Assembly (NCBI GenBank): GCA_030640485.1
Contig: DAOWJG010000149.1
Span: 1-7,018, forward strand
Reading direction: 5' to 3'
From: Dehalococcoidales bacterium
Lineage (GTDB): Bacteria; Chloroflexota; Dehalococcoidia; Dehalococcoidales; UBA5760
DNA length: 7,018 nt
Numbering within the stretch: the stretch's first letter is position 1; each line of letters starts with the position of its first letter. The translations under genes were made by a program, and so were the position numbers. The notes under the pieces are model-generated. The model did not search any database, was not told the DNA's origin, and was given only the letters and a program-made list of their open reading frames with translations. This document shows positions 1-5,056 of this stretch, in pieces.

Positions 1-1509
1 CCTGATTCAGAGCCGCAAGAGGTAGCTATTCCGGCTTCGGAGCAGACAAAGTGTGCTGAATTTCGCCAGGTATTAATCGAGAAGCTGGCGGAAAGCGATG
101 ACGATATTATGGTGGCGTATCTCGAGGGCAGGAACATTGCTCCCGCTGAGCTAAGGTCAGCCCTGAGAAGGGTAACTCTGGCTAACAAAGGGGTGCCCAT
201 TCTCTGCGGCAGCGCCCTGAGGAACAAGGGTATTCGGTTGTTACTTGATGCCATCGTGAATTATCTTCCGTCACCATTAGATATGCCCCCAATAAAGGCT
301 GTTGACATGAGGACAGGGGCTGAGGTTACCCGCCCGGCTGAGGATGATGCGCCCTTTTCGGCACTAGCCTTTAAGGTAGTCACTGATCCCTTTGTGGGCC
401 GGCTGGTCTATTTAAGACTGTATTCGGGTAGAGTAAGGACCGGGGCTCAGGTGTTTAATTCGGCCCGGGGCAAGAAGGAACGTATTGGGCGGCTACTACT
501 AATGCATGCCAATCATCGTGAGGAAATAGATGTGGCTGATACCGGGGCGATCGTGGCTACCTTGGGTCTTAAGAATACCTTTACCGGCGATACTCTGTGC
601 CACCATTCACAGCCGGTGTTACTGGAGTCAATTCGCTTCCCTGAGCCAGTGCTCTCGGTGGCAATTGAGCCTAAGAGTCGGGCTGACCAGGACAGGATCG
701 GGGAGGCTCTGAACAAGCTGGCCGAAGAGGACCCTACCTTTAAGGTGGCCTATAATCAGGATACGGGACAGACTGTGGTCTCGGGTATGGGTGAGCTCCA
801 CCTGGAGGTTATAGTCGCCCGGTTATTTAGCGAATTTAAGGTCGGCGCCAAGGTAGGCAGGCCGTGGGTTGCCTATAAGGAGACGATAACAATACCAGTG
901 CGGGCTGAAGGCAGGTTCGTCCGGCAAACTGGTGGACATGGTCAGTACGGTCATGTTTGGCTTGAGCTTGAGCCTATGGAGCGTGGCAAGGGCTTTCAGT
1001 TTGTAGACCAGGTTAAGAATGGAGCCGTGCGGAAGCAATATATCCCGGCGGTAGAGTCGGGGATTAAGGAGGCGATGGAAACCGGAGTGATTGCTGGCTA
1101 CCCGGTGGTTGATATTAGGGCAACCCTCTATGATGGCAGTTATCATGAGGTTGATTCTTCAGATATCGCCTTTAAGATGGCGGGCTCGATAGCCCTAAAG
1201 AATGGTGTCACTAGAGCCAAACCTGTCCTGCTTGAGCCGGTTATGAAGTTGGAGATAGTCACCCCGGTGCAGTTTCTCGGTGATATAATCGGTAACCTTA
1301 ATTCAAGGCGAGGGCATATTGAGGCTATAGAGACCCATGACGAGATGAGTATTGTCCGTTCTTTAGTGCCCTTAGCGGAGATGTTTGGTTACGCTACTGA
1401 CCTCAGGTCGCTGACTCAGGGCAGAGCCACCCATTCGATGGAGTTTTATCGCTACCAGGAGTTGCCGGCTGAATTAACCGAAAAGATTAAAATTACGGGG
1501 GGAAGGTGA
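1..1509 (+). CDS. fusA: Elongation factor G, 5'-truncated by window edge
   Basis: EF-G is the GTPase that catalyses translocation of tRNAs and mRNA on the ribosome in the cytoplasm. The frame is open from base 1, so the gene enters from outside the window. 502 residues are visible against ~690-705 in the family, so roughly 190-200 N-terminal residues, including the P-loop and switch regions, lie upstream. Numbering from base 1, residues 71-73 (SAL within LCGSALRNKG) are the G5 motif. A domain II beta barrel follows from about residue 115. Domain III contains SGMGELHLEV. Domain IV starts near residue 308 with RQTGGHGQYGHV, and its tip carries GSYHEVDSS with the conserved His at residue 382 (E. 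coli His583 equivalent). Domain V includes PLAEMFGYATDLRS. It ends with TGA. The first in-frame ATG (109) lies inside the G domain and is not the start. Identity is very secure; I take it as the main EF-G because it leads the S10 cluster. Confidence 0.97.
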   Translation, partial: PDSEPQEVAIPASEQTKCAEFRQVLIEKLAESDDDIMVAYLEGRNIAPAELRSALRRVTLANKGVPILCGSALRNKGIRLLLDAIVNYLPSPLDMPPIKAVDMRTGAEVTRPAEDDAPFSALAFKVVTDPFVGRLVYLRLYSGRVRTGAQVFNSARGKKERIGRLLLMHANHREEIDVADTGAIVATLGLKNTFTGDTLCHHSQPVLLESIRFPEPVLSVAIEPKSRADQDRIGEALNKLAEEDPTFKVAYNQDTGQTVVSGMGELHLEVIVARLFSEFKVGAKVGRPWVAYKETITIPVRAEGRFVRQTGGHGQYGHVWLELEPMERGKGFQFVDQVKNGAVRKQYIPAVESGIKEAMETGVIAGYPVVDIRATLYDGSYHEVDSSDIAFKMAGSIALKNGVTRAKPVLLEPVMKLEIVTPVQFLGDIIGNLNSRRGHIEAIETHDEMSIVRSLVPLAEMFGYATDLRSLTQGRATHSMEFYRYQELPAELTEKIKITGGR

Positions 1510-1537
1510 GTCATCCTCAGAATATACCTGAGATGGC
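1510..1537 (+). other. Imperfect hairpin immediately after fusA stop
   Basis: The left arm 1510-1520 pairs with 1528-1537. CTCAG pairs with CTGAG around a 7-nt loop (AATATAC), and after one bulged C (1515) the stem continues as GTCAT with ATGGC, including one G-U pair. It begins at the base after the fusA stop codon. No T-tract follows, so it is not a standard intrinsic terminator. It could be an RNA processing or 3'-end stabilising structure between fusA and rpsJ, or chance. Confidence 0.35.
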
Positions 1538-1586
1538 ACTTGGTGGGGTAGGTTACTTATTAAATAAGGTTTTGGGGTGCTAGCTT

Positions 1587-1895
1587 ATGCCAAAGCAGAA
1601 GATTCGCATCAAGTTAAAGGGCTTTGACCACAAGATACTCGACCTGTCAGCGCTGCAGATAGTTGAGGCAGTGGAGCGGACGGGGGCGGTGGTTAGTGGG
1701 CCGATACCACTACCTACCCACATCCAGAAGTTTAGTGTTATCCGTTCACCTTTTACCGATAAGGATTCTCAGGAGCAGTTTGAAATTCGAACTCATAAAC
1801 GCCTTATCGATATTGTAGAGACGACTTCTAAAACAATAGATGCCCTGACCAAGCTGAGTCTACCTTCAGGGGTTAGCATAGATGTTAAGTTGTAA
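1587..1895 (+). CDS. rpsJ: 30S ribosomal protein S10
   Basis: S10 is a small-subunit head protein that also serves as NusE in transcription antitermination with NusB. The 102-residue product matches the usual 100-105. It starts [16 protein letters not shown], contains the signature GPIPLPT (residues ~41-47), then [15 protein letters not shown] and a C-terminal strand ending [11 protein letters not shown]. The ATG is preceded by a modest Shine-Dalgarno-like GGGGTG (1574-1579) with 7 nt spacing. The gene follows fusA by 77 nt with no tuf gene between. Its last ~30 bp are duplicated directly downstream (separate entry). This is normally the first gene of the S10 operon, but I could not identify a convincing promoter in the 77-nt gap, so co-transcription from upstream of fusA is possible. 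Confidence 0.98.
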   Translation: MPKQKIRIKLKGFDHKILDLSALQIVEAVERTGAVVSGPIPLPTHIQKFSVIRSPFTDKDSQEQFEIRTHKRLIDIVETTSKTIDALTKLSLPSGVSIDVKL

Positions 1896-1933
1896 ACTGA
1901 CTTCAGGGGTTAGCATAGATGCTAAGTTGTGAA
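1860..1933 (+). repeat. 37-bp tandem duplication of rpsJ 3' end
   Basis: Bases 1860-1896 (end of rpsJ including its TAA stop) recur as 1897-1933 with a period of 37 bp. I count 33 of 37 identical positions, with mismatches at 1862/1899, 1863/1900, 1885/1922 and 1894/1931. The core is CTTCAGGGGTTAGCATAGAT followed by GYTAAGTTGTRA. The second copy is out of frame with rpsJ but, read in its own frame, still spells SGVSIDAKL followed by TGA, so it is a fossil of the S10 C-terminus. Replication slippage is the simplest origin (inference). Confidence 0.9.
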
Positions 1934-1934
1934 G
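1901..1934 (+). other. Long imperfect hairpin in the rpsJ-rplC gap
   Basis: The outer stem CTTCA (1901-1905) pairs with TGAAG (1930-1934). The inner stem TTAGCA (1910-1915) pairs with TGCTAA (1920-1925) around a TAGA tetraloop. Between them GGGG faces GTTG, allowing two central G-U pairs. This gives 11 Watson-Crick pairs in 34 nt. It lies wholly in the untranslated gap before rplC and is not followed by a T-run, so it is not a classic terminator. Possible roles are mRNA processing, stability or translational control; none is shown by sequence alone. Confidence 0.55.
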
Positions 1935-1971
1935 AGTAAATGGATTGCTAAGTTTGGAGTGGTTTTAAGAT

Positions 1972-2589
1972 ATGATACCGGGAATTATTGGTAAGAAAGT
2001 GGGTATGACCCAGATATTTAGGGATAATGGTAAAGCGGAGGCGGTAACCGTGGTTGAGGCTGGTCCGTGCTCGGTGATACAAATTAAAACGGTGGCTAAA
2101 GAAGGGTATAATGCTGTCCAGCTTGGGTTTGGCGAGGCAAAACGGCTCAAGTCTCCCGAGCGAGGTCACCTTAGGGGTCTGGGGCAGTTTAAGCACCTTC
2201 GGGAATTCAGAGTGGATGATATCGGGGATATTCAAGTGAAGGTTGATGTGAGTTTGTTTAAGGCAGGTGACCTGATTGATGTTACCGGGGTATCCAAGGG
2301 TAAGGGTTTTGCGGGGGTCGTAAAACGTCATGGTTTTGCCGGCGGACCGAAAACACACGGGCAGTCAGACCGGCATCGGCATGGGGGTTCTATTGGTGCC
2401 ACTACCTCTCCAGGGAGGGTATTAAAGGGGACACGCATGGCTGGGCGGATGGGTAACCAGCGGGTTACGGTGCGCAAGCTAGAGGTGCTCAAGACTGACC
2501 CGGCGCGTAATCTCTTGCTGGTTAAAGGAGCCGTGCCTGGTGCTAAGAACGGACTGTTATTAATAACAAAGTCGGCTGGGGGGAAATAG
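1972..2589 (+). CDS. rplC: 50S ribosomal protein L3
   Basis: L3 is an early-assembly large-subunit protein whose extended loop reaches toward the peptidyl-transferase centre. The 205-residue product is of normal length (~205-215). It begins MIPGIIGKKVGMTQIF, a typical L3 N-terminus. The central loop runs from HGQSDRHRHGGSIGATTSPG (residues ~128-149) to RMAGRMGNQRVTV, and the C-terminal domain contains NLLLVKGAVPGA. The ATG follows GGAGTGG (1956-1962) with 9 nt spacing. The gene lies 76 nt after rpsJ, by far the longest gap downstream of rpsJ, and 4 nt before rplD. The loop segment where E. coli L3 carries the PrmB-methylated glutamine reads GSIGATTSPG, with no glutamine at residues 143-145, so that modification is not expected here. 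Confidence 0.98.
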   Translation: MIPGIIGKKVGMTQIFRDNGKAEAVTVVEAGPCSVIQIKTVAKEGYNAVQLGFGEAKRLKSPERGHLRGLGQFKHLREFRVDDIGDIQVKVDVSLFKAGDLIDVTGVSKGKGFAGVVKRHGFAGGPKTHGQSDRHRHGGSIGATTSPGRVLKGTRMAGRMGNQRVTVRKLEVLKTDPARNLLLVKGAVPGAKNGLLLITKSAGGK

Positions 2590-2593
2590 AGAG

Positions 2594-3277
2594 GTGCAGG
2601 TTCCAGTTTATAGTCTTACTGGGGAGATAGTGAAACACATTGAGGTAAGTGACCAGGTTTTTGACGAGCCGTTTCGTGAGGCGGTGGTGCATCAGGCAAT
2701 GGTAAGGCAGCAGGCAAATGCCCGCCAGGGAACAGCTAGTACTAAGACTCGCAGTGAGGTTTCGGGTAGTACCCGGAAGCTATTTCGGCAGAAACACACC
2801 GGTTTCGCTCGGGCTGGCAGTCGTCGGTCACCAATACGCCGTGGTGGTGGGGTTGTTTTTGGACCTAAGCCGAGGAGTTACCGGCAAGCGATGCCGAAAA
2901 AGATGCGCCAGTTAGCTTTAAGATGTATGCTCTCGGTGAAGGCAAGAGATGGGGAGTTAAAGGTCATTGAGGAGCTTAAGCTTACTGAGCCTAAAACTAA
3001 GGAGATGGTGCGTATTCTGGCGGCACTGGGGGTGAAAGCCCCGGCTCTTATCGTTACTGGTGAGCCGGAGGCTAGCGTGGTTAAATCAACCCGTAATCTG
3101 CCCAGAGTTAAGACTTCGCCCGCCAGTGTACTTAATGTAGTTGACCTTCTTTCATGTAGGGTACTAGTGATGACTGAGTCTGCGGTGCGTAAGGCAGAAC
3201 AGTTATGGGGAAATGGTTTGATTCAAGGAGGTGACAGTGCACTCCTACGAAGTGTTGCGCCGTCCAGTGATAACTGA
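2594..3277 (+). CDS. rplD: 50S ribosomal protein L4, with C-terminal tail overlapping rplW
   Basis: L4 is an early 50S assembly protein whose loop lines the exit-tunnel constriction; in some bacteria it also regulates the S10 operon. The GTG start gives MQVPVYSLTGE, a standard N-terminus, 4 nt after rplC. The G-rich 3' end of rplC (2578-2583) may act as its ribosome-binding site. The tunnel loop reads RQKHTGFARAGSRRSP (from residue ~65), followed by RRGGGVVFGPKPRSY. The family consensus as I know it is KGTGRAR, so H68 and F71 are atypical. The fold normally ends near KAEQLW, but this frame continues to residue 227 (usual length ~205-210) across the rplW ribosome-binding site and start, a 41-nt overlap. 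Changing CAA at 3224-3226 to TAA would give a 210-residue protein, so stop-codon loss or a sequence error is plausible. Confidence 0.96.
   Translation: MQVPVYSLTGEIVKHIEVSDQVFDEPFREAVVHQAMVRQQANARQGTASTKTRSEVSGSTRKLFRQKHTGFARAGSRRSPIRRGGGVVFGPKPRSYRQAMPKKMRQLALRCMLSVKARDGELKVIEELKLTEPKTKEMVRILAALGVKAPALIVTGEPEASVVKSTRNLPRVKTSPASVLNVVDLLSCRVLVMTESAVRKAEQLWGNGLIQGGDSALLRSVAPSSDN
3225..3234 (+). promoter_or_regulatory. Strong Shine-Dalgarno fixing the rplW start
   Basis: AAGGAGGTGA is a full-length match to the anti-Shine-Dalgarno end of 16S rRNA. It places the rplW start at GTG 3237, 5 nt after GGAGG. The earlier in-frame GTG at 3231 lies inside this motif and so cannot use it. The site is within the extended rplD frame, so it is traversed by ribosomes finishing L4. 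Confidence 0.85.
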
Positions 3278-3521
3278 GAAAAATACCGGACTTCAGGCGT
3301 TAGGCAAGTATGCCTTTGAGGTAGCGGATAAGGCTAATAAGCCGCAGATTAAGCAGGCTGTAGAGAAGGCGTTTGGGGTTAAGGTGACCGCGGTTAATGT
3401 GGTTAATGTTCGCGGTAAGACGCGACGGGTAGGCCGGCAGCAGGTGTTAACCCAGTCTTGGAAAAAGGCAATCATCACCCTCCAGCCAGGGGACAGTATC
3501 CAATTCTTTGAGGGTGTTTAG
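3237..3521 (+). CDS. rplW: 50S ribosomal protein L23
   Basis: L23 sits at the polypeptide exit and is the docking site for trigger factor and signal recognition particle. I chose GTG 3237 because of the optimally placed AAGGAGGTGA; this gives 94 residues beginning MHSYEVLRRPVITEKN, close to the family length (~95-100). E14 in ITEKN corresponds to the conserved glutamate (E. coli Glu18) used by trigger factor. Residues ~27-50 (YAFEVADKANKPQIKQAVEKAFGV) form the usual strand-helix segment, followed by VNVRGKTRRVGRQQ and WKKAIITLQPGDSIQFF. The start lies within the rplD frame, indicating translational coupling. An alternative start at GTG 3231 would add only two residues. Confidence 0.97.
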   Translation: MHSYEVLRRPVITEKNTGLQALGKYAFEVADKANKPQIKQAVEKAFGVKVTAVNVVNVRGKTRRVGRQQVLTQSWKKAIITLQPGDSIQFFEGV

Positions 3522-3529
3522 GATTTATG

Positions 3530-3536
3530 AAGGAGG
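3530..3536 (+). promoter_or_regulatory. Shine-Dalgarno of rplB
   Basis: AAGGAGG ends 7 nt before the GTG at 3544. The strong, well-spaced site supports a GTG start for rplB, for which no upstream in-frame ATG is available. Confidence 0.85.
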
Positions 3537-3543
3537 AACCTAG

Positions 3544-4371
3544 GTGGCATTAAAGGTGTATCGCCCGACCTCGCCGGGCAGGCGGGGGATGAGCGGCTCT
3601 ACCTTCGAAGAGATAACTAAGAGTAAGCCGGAGAAATCGTTGCTCCTGCCTCTAAAGAAGCGGGGAGGACGTAATAATCAGGGGAGAATGACGGTTCGAC
3701 ACCGCGGGGGAGGGGCGAAGCGAAGGCTCCGGATTATCGACTTCAAGCGTGATAAGATTGGTGTTCCCGGAAGAGTGGTGGCTATTGAATATGACCCTAA
3801 CCGGTCGGCGAATATTGCTCTTATTTACTATGCTGATGGTGAGAAACATTATATCCTGGCTCCTTTAGGGCTTGGCGTGGGGGATACGATAAAGTCAGGC
3901 AGTGGCGCTGAGATAAAACCGGGGAACACCTTGCCTTTGAGGTTAATCCCGGGTGGCACTCTAATACACAATATTGAGATGCAGAAGGGAAGGGGTGGAC
4001 AACTGGTGCGCAGTGCCGGAGTGGCCGCTCAGCTAATGGCTAAAGAGGGTAAATATGCCCTGGTACGGTTACCGTCTAGTGAGATGAGGCGTATTAATAG
4101 CGATTGTACGGCGACTATTGGACAGGTGGGGAATATTGACCATCGGGGCATTAAGTTGGGTAAGGCGGGTCGCAAGCGCTGGTTGGGCTGGCGCCCGACC
4201 GTGAGAGGGTCGGCAATGAATCCTCGAGATCATCCTCATGGTGGGGGAGAAGGTAGGTCGCCGATAGGCATGCCAGGACCGAAAACACCGTGGGGGAAGC
4301 CAACGCTGGGATATAAAACTCGTAAACCAAAAGCCTCCGACAGGCTGATTGTTAAGCGTCGGGGTAAGTAG
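3544..4371 (+). CDS. rplB: 50S ribosomal protein L2
   Basis: L2 is one of the most conserved 50S proteins; it is required for subunit association and lies near the peptidyl-transferase centre. The 275-residue product equals the family norm. It starts at GTG ([19 protein letters not shown]) behind a strong AAGGAGG. Visible landmarks are [20 protein letters not shown] (~residues 38-57), the RIIDFKRDK and [20 protein letters not shown] segments of the OB-fold part, [22 protein letters not shown] in the SH3-like domain, and near the end [16 protein letters not shown]. His230 and His232 of that motif include the equivalent of the E. coli His229 linked to activity. It ends [13 protein letters not shown]. 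The gene is 22 nt after rplW and 21 nt before rpsS. Nothing is unusual. Confidence 0.99.
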   Translation: MALKVYRPTSPGRRGMSGSTFEEITKSKPEKSLLLPLKKRGGRNNQGRMTVRHRGGGAKRRLRIIDFKRDKIGVPGRVVAIEYDPNRSANIALIYYADGEKHYILAPLGLGVGDTIKSGSGAEIKPGNTLPLRLIPGGTLIHNIEMQKGRGGQLVRSAGVAAQLMAKEGKYALVRLPSSEMRRINSDCTATIGQVGNIDHRGIKLGKAGRKRWLGWRPTVRGSAMNPRDHPHGGGEGRSPIGMPGPKTPWGKPTLGYKTRKPKASDRLIVKRRGK

Positions 4372-4392
4372 ATGGAGTGAGGTTAGAGTGAA

Positions 4393-4683
4393 ATGTCAAG
4401 GTCAACCAAGAAAGGACCAGCTGTCGATCCCAAATTGCTAAAAAGGGCGGAGGCGGCTAGCCGTTCTAGCCAGAAGGTGGTAATCAAAACCTGGTCGCGT
4501 GCATCTACCATTCTGCCGGTGATGGTGGGACTGACTATTGGGGTACATAATGGCCGGAGGCACGTGCCTATTTTTATCACGGAGAATATGGTGGGGCATA
4601 AATTAGGTGAGTTTGCTTTAACCAGGACCTTTAGGGGGCATACCTCTAAGGCAGAGCGGACTACTAGGGTGAGAAATCAATAG
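4393..4683 (+). CDS. rpsS: 30S ribosomal protein S19
   Basis: S19 is a 30S head protein that forms a complex with S13 near the A site and contributes to a bridge with the 50S subunit. The 96-residue product begins [16 protein letters not shown], contains [20 protein letters not shown] and [19 protein letters not shown], and ends with [16 protein letters not shown], all standard S19 elements in order and at normal length. An in-frame stop at 4384-4386 excludes any longer form. The best ribosome-binding candidate is GGAGTGA (4374-4380), 12 nt upstream, which is rather distant. The gene lies 21 nt after rplB and 28 nt before rplV. Confidence 0.98.
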   Translation: MSRSTKKGPAVDPKLLKRAEAASRSSQKVVIKTWSRASTILPVMVGLTIGVHNGRRHVPIFITENMVGHKLGEFALTRTFRGHTSKAERTTRVRNQ

Positions 4684-4711
4684 GTTACTCTGATTTAGAT
4701 AGGGTATAAAT

Positions 4712-5056
4712 ATGGAAGTGAAGGCAGTGGCTAAAAATATAAGGATATCACCTCGTAAGTTGCGTCCGCTGGCAAACATGGTGCGCGGTAGAAATGTGGA
4801 TGAAGCATTAATCTTACTTAAGTTTGCAGTTACACCCAAGGCTCGAGTGGTTGCCAAGGTGGTGAAATCAGCGGCGGCTAATGCGGAGAATAACTATCAG
4901 ATGTCTCCCGATTTAAAGATTGTTCGCATTTTTGTTAATGAGGCGCCGACCATGAAGCGGTATCGGCCCCGGGCTCGGGGGCGGGTTGGCCCTATCCTTA
5001 AACGTGCCAGTCATATTACTGTGGTCGTTGCCGAGGAGGAGAAAGTTGGGGCGTAA
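4712..5056 (+). CDS. rplV: 50S ribosomal protein L22
   Basis: L22 binds all domains of 23S rRNA and its beta hairpin lines the exit tunnel beside L4. The 114-residue protein is of normal length. It starts MEVKAVAKNIRISPRKLRPLANMVRGRNVDEA, with the usual KSAAANAENNY segment (residues ~51-61). The tunnel hairpin reads APTMKRYRPRARGRVGPILKRASHITVVV (from residue ~75, written in two parts: APTMKRYRPRARGR then VGPILKRASH). The MKR triplet, whose deletion confers erythromycin resistance in E. coli, is retained. The ribosome-binding site is weak (AGGG at 4701-4704, 7 nt before ATG). Its last 11 nt overlap the start of rpsC. Confidence 0.98.
   Translation: MEVKAVAKNIRISPRKLRPLANMVRGRNVDEALILLKFAVTPKARVVAKVVKSAAANAENNYQMSPDLKIVRIFVNEAPTMKRYRPRARGRVGPILKRASHITVVVAEEEKVGA
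5034..5039 (+). promoter_or_regulatory. Shine-Dalgarno fixing the TTG start of rpsC
   Basis: AGGAGG lies within GAGGAGGAG (5033-5041), inside the end of rplV, 6 nt before TTG 5046. It supports that TTG, which also gives the canonical S3 N-terminus [10 protein letters not shown], over the in-frame TTG at 4986. Confidence 0.85.

Noticed and set aside
823..1146. Open antisense frame of 107 codons opposite fusA
   Set aside because: It is fully contained opposite conserved EF-G domains III-IV and its translation shows no recognisable domain.
1540..1565. Possible sigma-70 promoter (TTGGTG and an AT-rich TATTAA-like box) before rpsJ
   Set aside because: The spacing between the boxes is only about 12-14 nt and the -10 match is poor, so I do not call it.
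1901..1934. Intrinsic terminator between rpsJ and rplC
   Set aside because: The hairpin is real on paper, but no T-tract follows (AGTAAATGG), and termination here would cut off the rest of an essential operon.
1945..1962. Third degenerate copy of the rpsJ-end repeat (TTGCTAAGTTTGGAG)
   Set aside because: Only about 10 bases match (TGCTAAGTT) and the spacing is not 37. It may be a remnant, but the match is too short to support.
1948..2358. Open antisense frame of 136 codons opposite rplC
   Set aside because: It lies opposite a fully convincing L3 gene, its translation resembles no family I know, and it has no supporting ribosome-binding site. It is a shadow of the coding strand.
3231..3236. 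rplW start at GTG 3231
   Set aside because: This GTG is part of the AAGGAGGTGA Shine-Dalgarno itself; GTG 3237 has proper spacing.
4372..4380. Two-codon mini-ORF ATG GAG TGA after rplB
   Set aside because: It is more simply the rpsS ribosome-binding region (GGAGTGA).
4986..5045. Longer rpsC form starting at an in-frame TTG (4986)
   Set aside because: It would add 20 residues read from rplV in another frame. The canonical S3 N-terminus and a strong AGGAGG both point to TTG 5046.
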